Below, one piece after another: positions 43,199-51,777 of a stretch of DNA of 64,000 nt. Numbering within the stretch: the first letter of the stretch is position 1; every line of letters starts with the position of its first letter. Under the pieces are notes generated by a model that ran no database searches, was not told the origin of the DNA, and saw only the letters and a program-made list of their open reading frames with translations. This DNA comes from Treponema sp. (GTDB lineage: Bacteria; Spirochaetota; Spirochaetia; Treponematales; Treponemataceae): NCBI GenBank assembly GCA_017940005.1, contig JAGAZO010000020.1:1-64000 (forward strand). The letters run 5' to 3'. Both the position numbers and the translations under genes were made by a program.

Positions 43199-45220
43199 TC
43201 ATTTTGCCTGTTTTTTAGGTTTTGTACGCTTGCGCTTCGTATTGATAATGCTGAAATTAATTGTCTTTTCCATTTCCATGCCAGGCTCAAGATGCACTTT
43301 CCAAAACATTGCTGATGAAAAGCTCATCGCCACTGGAATAATTTTTTCACCGAGATATTCAGGTCGATAGAACGTAATCGGAACAAAACAAAAACCACAG
43401 TTTTCATTTGGCGTGAACACAAAAGAAAACGCATTTTCAAAATCTGACAACTGTATGGCAGAGACAGCGGTAATACATTCTTCAGTTGCAATAGCAGCAG
43501 AGGATTTTGTCGTGTCAACTTCACGCAATTCATTGCCTGTCGCTATGGCAACTCTATATGGAACGAATTCTGATAAACCGTAATTTACCTGCGAAAAATT
43601 CGATTCAACCGCAAAATTGGCAATGAGTGACTCCGCGCTTTCATTTTTTAAAATATATTGAATCGTAAAGCCATTTGAATTTGCAGTATACTTTTTCCGC
43701 AAACTGACGAGCTGCTTTTTATCAGAGAATTCTGCTTTTGCCATAAGCTGAACCTCTTTGCGCTGCATCGAAAACCGCTGTTCGTTATACAGGATTTCAG
43801 GAAATATGCCGCTCTCAACAGGCTTTCCTTGCATGTAATTTTTCAGAGCAGCATCAGAAAACAAATGGTCGATAAAAAGTCCACGCTGGTAATTATCGGT
43901 AGCGCCATCAAACAATTCTATGCGTCCTAAACTGTCAGCATAGTTTCCTGCACCTGCAATCACATCAAGCTCGCAGAGTTCTCCGCTTTTTTTCGTAACG
44001 CATGCGGTAAAGCTGTCCATGCGAAACATGTACTCATCTATACCGTCGCCATTGTAGTCGAACCGTGCCGCCGATTCTTTGAAAACGCCGCACTCACGTA
44101 TAATCTTTTCAGCTTCGTTGAGATTGCGGTATGCGCGCTGACGATAGATGGAGTTGACAAGCGCACCTTTTGTAGTACAGACAAACCCCTCACCGCTTTG
44201 AGAAGCCCATAATTTTTCGCGCGCTGCTTTTTTGCGTGCTTTATCACCATGATATTGATTGATGAGCGTGCTTACATACAGCATCCTGCTATACAAGGCA
44301 TGACTTTGCAAATACGTTTGCAAAAAATCATAAATAGTCACCGCATATCCATCGTTTTTAGAAATAACGGTATACGGCACTTTTGCCCATTGTGCAATTT
44401 CAGCGCCAAGCCCTGCTGAAATAAAAGCAGGTACACGAGCGCTCATATTTTTCAAATATGCAATGGGATATGAAAGATGTATACTGGAATCAAATTTTTC
44501 CTTGATACTATTCAGCAGCTGTAGAAAATATCCTGACAGCAGCAATGTCCGAAATTTATCATGATTGAGCCGCACGCATACAATTCGTTCACCTGTTTCC
44601 GCATCGTATTTGTCACCGCGTGCATTCTTTTTTACAGCTGACAAAAGCGACAAAATGTATTCTTCAGGCGGTATTTCATCAGAGGGTGTATGTTTTGCAT
44701 ATAGCGGAACAATTGAGATTGACTTCCCCCGGTCAGACATGATGACCGGAATGTATGAAAGTTTTGACGGAGGAATGAGCGATGAATCGAGCAACACGTA
44801 TTCCATGCCGCATGTTTTAAAACTTGCAACAAGCGATGCATCCCATCCGTCTGCACACAGCGTCATGCCATATGAACGTTTGCCTATTGACTGCCGTATT
44901 TCTGTAGATAAAAGTTCAATCTGATCAGTTCTATCTTTTGAATACAGCAAGGGAAAAACAGGATTATAGAATCCGCCTCCGAGTACTTCCACTTGCTTGC
45001 GGCTCACCAACTGTTGAAGCATCTCAAGAAATTCAGGGTGTTTTTTTCTAAAAAATTGAAGCTGAGTACCGGTAAAAGAAAACGATATGCAAAAATCAGG
45101 ATGAGAATATAAAAATTTTGCAGCATGCTTGTATACTTCCTGATAATCCTTTTCATTGTCAGAAAGAAGCGTGTCTGCAGGAGTCGATTCTAAATAAAAA
45201 CAAAGCGATATAGCGTCCAC
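43199..45220 (-). CDS. GH57-like protein, catalytic residues apparently lost
   Basis: The fold resembles GH57 4-alpha-glucanotransferases: FSFTGTQLQFFRKKHPEFLE, VEVLGGGFYNPVFPL and ASFKTCGMEYVLLDSS align in order with the catalytic barrel, and DYNGDGIDEYMFRMDSFTAC with the C-terminal beta domain. The usual HNHQP start is replaced by CFYLESTP. The nucleophile motif LTERVW reads LCADGW, and the acid-base motif (HDDGEKFG) reads RLNHDKFR, so both key carboxylates are missing. It is 673 residues, lies 9 nt after rnfB, and is probably a non-catalytic sugar-binding or scaffold protein. Confidence 0.7.
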   Translation of the reverse strand: MDAISLCFYLESTPADTLLSDNEKDYQEVYKHAAKFLYSHPDFCISFSFTGTQLQFFRKKHPEFLEMLQQLVSRKQVEVLGGGFYNPVFPLLYSKDRTDQIELLSTEIRQSIGKRSYGMTLCADGWDASLVASFKTCGMEYVLLDSSLIPPSKLSYIPVIMSDRGKSISIVPLYAKHTPSDEIPPEEYILSLLSAVKKNARGDKYDAETGERIVCVRLNHDKFRTLLLSGYFLQLLNSIKEKFDSSIHLSYPIAYLKNMSARVPAFISAGLGAEIAQWAKVPYTVISKNDGYAVTIYDFLQTYLQSHALYSRMLYVSTLINQYHGDKARKKAAREKLWASQSGEGFVCTTKGALVNSIYRQRAYRNLNEAEKIIRECGVFKESAARFDYNGDGIDEYMFRMDSFTACVTKKSGELCELDVIAGAGNYADSLGRIELFDGATDNYQRGLFIDHLFSDAALKNYMQGKPVESGIFPEILYNEQRFSMQRKEVQLMAKAEFSDKKQLVSLRKKYTANSNGFTIQYILKNESAESLIANFAVESNFSQVNYGLSEFVPYRVAIATGNELREVDTTKSSAAIATEECITAVSAIQLSDFENAFSFVFTPNENCGFCFVPITFYRPEYLGEKIIPVAMSFSSAMFWKVHLEPGMEMEKTINFSIINTKRKRTKPKKQAK

Positions 45221-45229
45221 GTTTTTACA

Positions 45230-45832
45230 TCAGCTCCTCGCAAATAGTTTATACCAATTTTTCCATAGTTTAAAGCCTTTCTTTGATTGTACGCGATATT
45301 TTTGCTCTTTTTGCTGTGCTGTGCATGTCGTCATAGTCTCCCCGTTGTTTACGCAGAGCACGCAGTTTTCAGTTTCTACAGGCATGAGCGCAATAATATG
45401 TTTGGGACATGCAGGCACGCACGAACCGCATCCCGAGCACAAATCAGTGACAACTGCTGTGCTGTTTTCAATGATAATTGCTTCTTGCGGACACACTGCA
45501 GCACAATCACCAAGCCCTATGCAGGAAAATCGGCAGTCATTTACAGATTCATATACTTCATTCACTAATCCACAACTCTGTGCAGCGTTGTGATACAACC
45601 GAGCTTCGCTAAACTCCTTTTCAGGGGAGCAGCGCACGACAGCACGTTTTTCCCGTTTCATCGCTTTTGCAGGATGCGGTACAACGTAGTGTAATTCCAC
45701 ATCTGAAAAAATCGGATGGTCTACTGAAAGTGAAAAATTCTTAAGCGCTGGAAACAGAATTGAAAACATGAAAAAAATGATGAGCAACAACGCTGCAAAA
45801 AACAATATGGTGAGTACCATTGAAACAATCAT
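45230..45832 (-). CDS. rnfB: RnfB-like ferredoxin subunit, short form
   Basis: One N-terminal membrane helix (about 5-30) is followed by RCSPEKEFSEARLYH, then two [4Fe-4S] sites: NDCRFSCIGLGDCAAVCP and LCSGCGSCVPACP. Standard RnfB also carries a cluster motif (CGxCGYxGC) between the helix and the ferredoxin part; it is absent here. The start ATG 45832 has GGAGGG at 6 nt and shares one base with the rnfA stop (TGATG). It ends the Rnf part of the operon; the GH57-like gene follows after 9 nt. Confidence 0.82.
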   Translation of the reverse strand: MIVSMVLTILFFAALLLIIFFMFSILFPALKNFSLSVDHPIFSDVELHYVVPHPAKAMKREKRAVVRCSPEKEFSEARLYHNAAQSCGLVNEVYESVNDCRFSCIGLGDCAAVCPQEAIIIENSTAVVTDLCSGCGSCVPACPKHIIALMPVETENCVLCVNNGETMTTCTAQQKEQKYRVQSKKGFKLWKNWYKLFARS

Positions 45833-46389
45833 CATACTCCCTCCGAGAGCCATGAAACATTCCATACAGCAAGACAAAGCAATATCATAGCCATCGCAAA
45901 CATAACAGGCATTTTTTCATCAATTTTTGTACCATGTGGATGAGCAATAATGCTACGCCGTTGCAATGCAAACAGCACAGGAAGCAAAATGACAAAAGCA
46001 GTCATGCAGCTTGCAGTTATAACAAGTACCTCAATAATGCTCGTGCTTTCGTTCAACGCAAGCAATACAATGAGGTATGACACCGCAAATTCAGATGTTT
46101 TAAATCCTGTAGTGATGCGCATAAGCATTTCTATAAAAACAGCAATCACTATAAAGATAAGCAATGCGAGCAACGGATACAATTCAATAAGATTTGCGGG
46201 CACAAGCAAGTTCATTACTGCAAGCCATGAAAGCGCTGACGAACACAGTGTTGCAATATAGCATTTTATGATAAACTGAAAAAGGTTTTTATCTATAGAA
46301 GAAATAAGCACCGTTTCTCTGTTCATACCGATGCCATAAAAAAGCACTGCTGAACAATAAAACACATAGTAAAAAATTAAATCAATCAT
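45832..46389 (-). CDS. rnfA: RnfA-like membrane subunit
   Basis: A hydrophobic protein of 185 residues with about six membrane helices, of the RnfA/NqrE type. It begins MIDLIFYYVFYCSAV. GGAG is 7 nt before ATG 46389. In standard Rnf, RnfA and RnfE form the inverted pair around an intramembrane [2Fe-2S] cluster held by one cysteine in each of several helices; here cysteines occur in IKCYIATLC and TASCMTA. It overlaps rnfE by 8 bp. Confidence 0.8.
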   Translation of the reverse strand: MIDLIFYYVFYCSAVLFYGIGMNRETVLISSIDKNLFQFIIKCYIATLCSSALSWLAVMNLLVPANLIELYPLLALLIFIVIAVFIEMLMRITTGFKTSEFAVSYLIVLLALNESTSIIEVLVITASCMTAFVILLPVLFALQRRSIIAHPHGTKIDEKMPVMFAMAMILLCLAVWNVSWLSEGV

Positions 46390-46999
46390 CGCTGCGCTCC
46401 GCGTTCTCAATGATTTTAAATTTTGCTACGATAAAAACATAGAGCATGAGAATTACCGCTGTACAGACAAGCGCGCCGGGAATTGAAGCAAAAAAAGTCA
46501 TGAGCGTGATTCTGCTTGAGTTAAACAGCACCTTTTCAACAATACCGCGCGAAGTGACAAACGTAATAGTACCAAATCCCAATATATCACGCATGAGGAA
46601 AAAGAAAAGTGCAAATATCGAATAGAAAAAAACATGTGTCATGTTGCGCGCCATAGCCTGATGCAACGAGAGGCTTTCATCGCCAAATATATAGCCGATA
46701 AGGAATGATGATACAGTGGGCAAATACATGACAAATCCAAGTTGCAGCGCGGCCGCAGGAACAACAAGCGCAATGCATTGCCGCATGAGCATGGTAAAAG
46801 CAACAAGCATTGAGATAAGAAGAATCGTCCCAAGATGCACAAGGTTGAGCTGTTTTACTGCAGAGCGCAAAAGTGTGCCGACAAACATAAGTACATTCAG
46901 CTCAAGCACCAGCAAAATACCACAGGCAAATCTACCGGGTGCTGGAACAAGCAGCGCAAGCGTTGCAGATATGTATACATAAATTGATTTTTTGTTCAT
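46382..46999 (-). CDS. rnfE: RnfE-like membrane subunit
   Basis: A 205-residue protein with six or so membrane helices, the RnfE/NqrD-type partner of RnfA. Its start is MNKKSIYVYISATLALLVPA at ATG 46999 (GGGAG at 7 nt), not the open frame to 47047. GTLLRSAVKQLN and the position between rnfG and rnfA support the name more than strong motifs do; the protein is divergent. It overlaps rnfG by 4 bp. Confidence 0.72.
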   Translation of the reverse strand: MNKKSIYVYISATLALLVPAPGRFACGILLVLELNVLMFVGTLLRSAVKQLNLVHLGTILLISMLVAFTMLMRQCIALVVPAAALQLGFVMYLPTVSSFLIGYIFGDESLSLHQAMARNMTHVFFYSIFALFFFLMRDILGFGTITFVTSRGIVEKVLFNSSRITLMTFFASIPGALVCTAVILMLYVFIVAKFKIIENAERSDD

Positions 47000-47472
47000 C
47001 GAGTATCTCCCGCTCTTGCAAGCATTGTCGGTATGCGTTTTATCCAATGGCGTATTTGCGCATTATGAGTGCCGTTCTTCATTATTGTCAATACGCGTCC
47101 ATGCAGTCCAATGATTCCCACGAACTCCACAAGTTCATTTTCCATATAGGTAAAAACAGCGGGAAAGGGGCCGTATAGTGTTTCAATGCGCATGACGAGC
47201 ACATAGCCGCTTGCACTGTTATTCTTGCGTGCAAAAAAACAGGCGGCACCCATTTCATGCGGCGATGCAATACTCACGTACTCGCCAATGTCCCATGTTT
47301 CTGACCGCTCTTCTTCAAGCAACCGAATGATTTCATGTCGCAACTTTTCATGTTGTATATTTTTTGAAAAAGAAACGGCAACTATCAGCAGCATAATTGC
47401 ACCAATAATAAAACTTGAAAAAATGCCGTATTCTTTTAATATCATTTTTGAAGAGTTATCGACAGCCATCAT
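46996..47472 (-). CDS. rnfG: RnfG-like subunit, short and without flavin site
   Basis: A 158-residue protein with one N-terminal membrane helix (IGAIMLLIVAVSF). The FMN-binding-domain-like part ASGYVLVMRIETLYGPFPAV and EFVGIIGLHGRV corresponds to the first half of RnfG. The normal second half, including the S(T)GAT motif that receives covalent FMN, is missing. Typical RnfG has about 200 residues. ATG 47472 has AGGA at 6 nt and overlaps rnfD by 4 bp. Confidence 0.7.
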   Translation of the reverse strand: MMAVDNSSKMILKEYGIFSSFIIGAIMLLIVAVSFSKNIQHEKLRHEIIRLLEEERSETWDIGEYVSIASPHEMGAACFFARKNNSASGYVLVMRIETLYGPFPAVFTYMENELVEFVGIIGLHGRVLTIMKNGTHNAQIRHWIKRIPTMLARAGDTR

Positions 47473-48533
47473 CTTTTTTCCTGTTCCCGAGCATGATTTT
47501 CAAGCAAAGCGTGAAGCGCTTTTCTATTTTTTTGCTCTTCTGCAATCTGAATGAGCGGCGAAAGAATATTTGCGCACAAAACAGCAAAGACCATTCCCGC
47601 AGATGAAGTGCCACATCCTGCTATCAAAAATGCAAGCATGCCACACAGGATGCCGTATATCGTTTTTCCCCAGCTGGTGAGCGGCACAGTACCATACCAT
47701 TGTACGACAAATACTGCGAAAAAGAATGTACCGCCTGTCAAAAGCGCAAGCAGCATGTCGCCCTGCCCCGTAATGCCACCGAAAAAAAGCGGACCTGCAA
47801 AACGCACGAGCAAGCTGTACGAAACCACAAAACATGTTGGCACAAGCAAACTCATCATTCCAGATGAGAATAAAAATATTGATGAAAGCAACGTGAGCAA
47901 ATTAAATCTGAATGCGGGAATCACCGACTGTGTGTCCCACAAAAGCGACACATACCCGTCAGGAATCGATATGTTTGCAAAATGAAAAATCACATTGTTG
48001 AGCACATCTGTCACAAGAGAATCAAAATGAAGCACAGGGAAAGTACCGCTCTGTATAAGAATATACGATGGATTTTTTAATTGCAGGATGTCCCGTGTAG
48101 CAGTGATAGCAGGAAACGCATTTATGCCTATTATCCATGCAAGCACCACAATAACAACGGCAGCATTAACCCAGCCATTTGCAAATCCGCCTGTCAAATA
48201 TTTTGAAAGCAACAGCGTAAAAAAAGTGAGGAAAAAAACGGTTATTGGAGGAAACAGCGACGGCAGCAGCATTCCGATAATTATGCCTTGCACCATGCTG
48301 AGCGGCAATGAAAAAGTATATGACGAGCGAAACGCTTTATTAGCTGCATCTGCGCATAACGAGCCTGCGACAGCTGCGCTTATGACAATGAGCGCAGCAT
48401 AACTCTTTGTAATAAAGAGCATCATAACTTGCAACAAAAGAAACATGAGCATTGAAAGCGAAACTGCACCGACAGATGCAGAGGCATAGATGAACGGGCG
48501 CACAATCGTCTTTTTATATAATAGTTCATTCAT
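47469..48533 (-). CDS. rnfD: RnfD-like membrane subunit
   Basis: A 354-residue protein with about nine membrane helices of the RnfD/NqrB family. Conserved pieces include KYLTGGFANGWVNAA and FFGGITGQGDMLLALLTGG. The position where standard RnfD carries the FMN-receiving SGAT sequence reads IQSGTFPVLH, which has no matching threonine. It overlaps rnfC by 8 bp and rnfG by 4 bp. In standard Rnf this subunit helps carry ion translocation. Confidence 0.8.
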   Translation of the reverse strand: MNELLYKKTIVRPFIYASASVGAVSLSMLMFLLLQVMMLFITKSYAALIVISAAVAGSLCADAANKAFRSSYTFSLPLSMVQGIIIGMLLPSLFPPITVFFLTFFTLLLSKYLTGGFANGWVNAAVVIVVLAWIIGINAFPAITATRDILQLKNPSYILIQSGTFPVLHFDSLVTDVLNNVIFHFANISIPDGYVSLLWDTQSVIPAFRFNLLTLLSSIFLFSSGMMSLLVPTCFVVSYSLLVRFAGPLFFGGITGQGDMLLALLTGGTFFFAVFVVQWYGTVPLTSWGKTIYGILCGMLAFLIAGCGTSSAGMVFAVLCANILSPLIQIAEEQKNRKALHALLENHAREQEKR

Positions 48534-49833
48534 TTTTTAACACCTCTTTTTGAAGCAGTTGTATAGCTTGACATATAGGTAACCGCGCAGGGCATACAGA
48601 ATTGCACAATCCGCACTCTGAACACAACAGCGATGAGCGCACGTACTCGTCATGCTCCCTCATTTTGCCCGAAGCGTGGCGATACAATACATCGGGAGAC
48701 AATTTACGAGGGCAAACAGTGCGGCAGCTGCCGCATCTCATGCATGACGTCTGTCGCTGCTTTGGTACGCGGAACGCAGGTAAAAATGACACCGACTTTA
48801 CATACTTTGTAACTGGTGCATCAAGGCTGCCACTTGAAGTACCGAGCATGAGCCCGTTTACAATCACCGCAGCAGGTTGCTTTTTCAAACCGCCGCACTG
48901 TTCGGCGAGATACCGAAGCGTCGTCCCCATGCACACTTTCAGCAGTCCCACTGCGGGTATGCATTCGCCCGATACGTAAACATATTGCTCGATAGACGGA
49001 ATAGCATGCTGCACAGCATTGCACACAGCAATCATCGTCGTCGCATCGACATACAAGCTTGTATCGGAGATAAACGTAAACGGCTCTTCACGTATCGAGC
49101 TTTTTACCGCGAGCATAATCTCTTCACGGAAACCTGCAGGATATTCAGCAATATCAACATGCACAAACCGAATGGGAATATGCATTTCATCAAACTTATC
49201 AGGCAGCGGAGATTTTGCATCGAGCACAAAAACGATGCCGTCTGCATCGAGCGCACTTGCCGTGATAAGCGCACCTGTTTTCACATCGTCAAAAAAAGCA
49301 GATGCAAGCAGAGAATCGGTGATGCGATCAGGGTCATCATCGTAAAGCCGAACGACAAGAAGCTTATGCGTATTCAGTTTCAGCGCGTCAATCTGCGTCG
49401 CAAGTGAAATGGGCTTTGCTGTGTCAAATGTATTTACAACGCCTTTTTCAGCAAGGGTATATGTAAGCGACTGCGGAGAAATTGCATTCCAATTGTTAAA
49501 ATGCAGCTTTTTGCCGATGAATGAAAACGCACCCGACATGCGAATGCGCACTGCATTCTCTTGTCTGCCATCAGGACATGTGCACGAAATAACATCTTCT
49601 ACAATGCCCGGTATGCTTGCGTGTATTTTTGCATGGGTACTGCTGTAGCTACCAAAATCGGGGATAGCTATCACATCGCCCTCACGCACGACATCTCCCT
49701 TTTTGACAAGGCTTGTACAATGTACACCAGATTCTTGCGCGAGCGGAATAGTTACCGTATTCTGCAAAAAACCGTTTACCGCGCCAGTGAGCAGTTTGCC
49801 TCTGTTCGTATAAAGTGCAGGAATTATTTTCAT
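48526..49833 (-). CDS. rnfC: RnfC-like subunit without NADH/FMN motifs
   Basis: A peripheral subunit of 435 residues. The N-terminal barrel (PGIVEDVISC), the SLBB region (AAVIVNGLMLGTSSGSLDAP) and two [4Fe-4S] sites (CMRCGSCRTVCP, CSECGLCNSVCP) are conserved. The middle Rossmann region is not: the glycine-rich GxGGAGFPT and the AECEPY loop of RnfC and NuoF are replaced by KGVVNTFDTAKP and LLVVRLYDDDPD. NADH/FMN binding is therefore doubtful. It overlaps the upstream membrane gene in ATGA form. Confidence 0.82.
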   Translation of the reverse strand: MKIIPALYTNRGKLLTGAVNGFLQNTVTIPLAQESGVHCTSLVKKGDVVREGDVIAIPDFGSYSSTHAKIHASIPGIVEDVISCTCPDGRQENAVRIRMSGAFSFIGKKLHFNNWNAISPQSLTYTLAEKGVVNTFDTAKPISLATQIDALKLNTHKLLVVRLYDDDPDRITDSLLASAFFDDVKTGALITASALDADGIVFVLDAKSPLPDKFDEMHIPIRFVHVDIAEYPAGFREEIMLAVKSSIREEPFTFISDTSLYVDATTMIAVCNAVQHAIPSIEQYVYVSGECIPAVGLLKVCMGTTLRYLAEQCGGLKKQPAAVIVNGLMLGTSSGSLDAPVTKYVKSVSFLPAFRVPKQRQTSCMRCGSCRTVCPRKLSPDVLYRHASGKMREHDEYVRSSLLCSECGLCNSVCPARLPICQAIQLLQKEVLKNE

Positions 49834-51218
49834 CTATACTTGCTCCGAATAAACAAAAGCGTGGGAACAAAAAGTGAAAAAAACATAAGCATGATGTGAA
49901 TAGCTCCTCCGTTTTTTGCAGTCATGGATGCATAGCCAGCGGTGGCAGCCTCCCCCTGAGCTTTTAAAAGTTTTTCTACAGCAGGATATGATAGATTGTC
50001 AATTTGCGCAACAGCTTTTTCATAAAAATTTTTATCGTATGTTATAGTTGAAAGGCGCTCTGTAATTCCAGTTTCGCCTGCAGAATATCGCGAAAATGAA
50101 ACAGTATCGCCAGATTTTGGTTTTTGGAATATGCTGTCAGTGCGCTCATTGAGCGAACGGTATGGCAACGTTTCAACATTCCAGCACCATGCCACATAAT
50201 CATCGAGCAACGGAAAATGTGCATTGTGCGTTGGTGCTCTTACAGACGGAAGCTGCATATCCGATGAGCGTGAATAGACGCGCGAAACATCTACTGAAAA
50301 AAGAGAGATGACCAAAAGAAACAATATGCTTGACGCGCACAAAATCATTGCATTCATAGTTTTTTTAGTGACAAACGGCATGTCACGGGCAGTACGAATC
50401 AAAACAACTGAAAAATGATATGTCGTATCGTGCATTTTTTCTGCAAGCAAAAGCGCATACAGCACAGCACCGGTACCCACAGACATCGGAATAAAAAGCA
50501 GCGCGCACCGCAAAGCTGTAACGCACATGATGAGCGTTGCAGCGGCCACAAACACAATAACTGTCGAGTTAGTTGCAAGGAAAATGAGCGCACCTTTTCT
50601 CCGCCATACTTGCAGCGCAAGGAACAGCGCATACAAAATTAAACAAACACTTGCGCCCGCAGGGTAAAATGGCACGCACGCAGAGAATAAAACAGGAATA
50701 CAAGACGCGAGCAAAAAAATAACGTGATGCACTGAAAATACAGCGAGCACTATCGCAAATAGCGCACAGATAGCAGGTATTGCAAACGGATACACGCTCT
50801 GCGTATCTATGCCAACATTCACATTTTGGCGCTTCAACTCTTGAACAGCATTTTCCGCTTCCTTTAAGTACTGTTCAGGAACATAATACAAACAATACTT
50901 CCCACCTTTATCAAAAAAATAAAGCGAACGCTTTGAAAGATATTCATTTGCTTCAGGAAACGACAGCGAAAGTGTCAATTCAGGAGCATCAGATGGAATC
51001 ATGAGCGGAACATGCTGTTGTGACAAGCTGATAACGTCTTTGCACCCAAATGCGGTAAAGGTGTCCTCGACATACGAGTTATCGCTCATATGGTCTACAT
51101 ATACAATGCGATATTCAGTCCACAGTTTTCCCGATGGCATTGTTCTAAAGAAACAGAGCAGCACAAGAGATACGACAATGATACAAAAAGAAATCACCAT
51201 TTTTTTTAATGCGTCCAT
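49830..51218 (-). CDS. Unknown membrane protein heading the Rnf-like operon
   Basis: A 462-residue protein. One N-terminal helix (VISFCIIVVSLVLLCFF), a periplasmic domain (about 30-140), five to seven helices (about 145-310), a second periplasmic domain (about 325-435) and a last helix. The N-terminal region ending in SGKLWTEYRIVYVD and the loop YCLYYVPEQYLKEAENAVQE suggest a soluble alpha/beta piece. It overlaps rnfC by 4 bp (ATGA), so it is translated with the complex. I do not recognise its family; it is a candidate additional subunit. Confidence 0.6.
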   Translation of the reverse strand: MDALKKMVISFCIIVVSLVLLCFFRTMPSGKLWTEYRIVYVDHMSDNSYVEDTFTAFGCKDVISLSQQHVPLMIPSDAPELTLSLSFPEANEYLSKRSLYFFDKGGKYCLYYVPEQYLKEAENAVQELKRQNVNVGIDTQSVYPFAIPAICALFAIVLAVFSVHHVIFLLASCIPVLFSACVPFYPAGASVCLILYALFLALQVWRRKGALIFLATNSTVIVFVAAATLIMCVTALRCALLFIPMSVGTGAVLYALLLAEKMHDTTYHFSVVLIRTARDMPFVTKKTMNAMILCASSILFLLVISLFSVDVSRVYSRSSDMQLPSVRAPTHNAHFPLLDDYVAWCWNVETLPYRSLNERTDSIFQKPKSGDTVSFSRYSAGETGITERLSTITYDKNFYEKAVAQIDNLSYPAVEKLLKAQGEAATAGYASMTAKNGGAIHIMLMFFSLFVPTLLFIRSKYR

Positions 51219-51223
51219 AACCT

Positions 51224-51706
51224 CTACTGCAAAAGCGATAACGCGAGACCAATCGAAAAACCGAGCAAAAGGCCAACCATCACTTCAAGTGGCGTGTGCC
51301 CCTGCACTTCCTTTATAGGCGCATAATTAATAATCTTTTTGCTATCAAGCTCTTTGCCTATTTCATTCAATCGTCTTGCCTGAATGCCGTTTGCGCGACG
51401 CACGCCAAGCGCATCGCGCACAGTGATAAGCAAAAAGCACAGCGACAGAATAAATAAATCTGAATGAAATCCTGAATGAAATCCAATAGAAGTGCACAAA
51501 GCTGCGACGATAGCCGAATGACTTGATGGCAGGCTGCCCGTACGCCAGAACATCATCTCAAATAAGTCGGGCAAATTTTTAATTCTATTGTATATGAGTG
51601 CAATAATCGTCTTTAAAAATTGCGCGCAAAACCAGCTGCATATACATGACAAAAAAACAGGATTAACCAAAAGCAGCTTTAGTTGCTCTTTTACAGATAA
51701 AGGCAT
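51224..51706 (-). CDS. Divergent PAP2-family protein (DUF212)
   Basis: A 160-residue membrane protein of the divergent PAP2/acid phosphatase group. The signature TGSLPSSHSAIVAAL (about 55-70) and GHTPLEVMVGLLLG near the end correspond to the PAP2 histidine motifs, but the usual lysine-arginine motif is altered, as is typical in DUF212. The start is ATG 51706; no ribosome site is seen. It lies 5 nt before the Rnf-associated membrane gene and may open that operon. Confidence 0.8.
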   Translation of the reverse strand: MPLSVKEQLKLLLVNPVFLSCICSWFCAQFLKTIIALIYNRIKNLPDLFEMMFWRTGSLPSSHSAIVAALCTSIGFHSGFHSDLFILSLCFLLITVRDALGVRRANGIQARRLNEIGKELDSKKIINYAPIKEVQGHTPLEVMVGLLLGFSIGLALSLLQ

Positions 51707-51765
51707 GTTATTATCTTATCATGTCTCAAATTTTTTTTCTACTGGTATGAATAGATTTTCCCGGT

Positions 51766-51771
51766 TATACT
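51766..51771 (+). promoter_or_regulatory. -10 hexamer 6 nt before the RluC-type start
   Basis: TATACT at 51766-51771, then 6 nt to ATG 51778, with no ribosome site. The -35 element is weak. Confidence 0.45.
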
Positions 51772-51777
51772 GTATGC

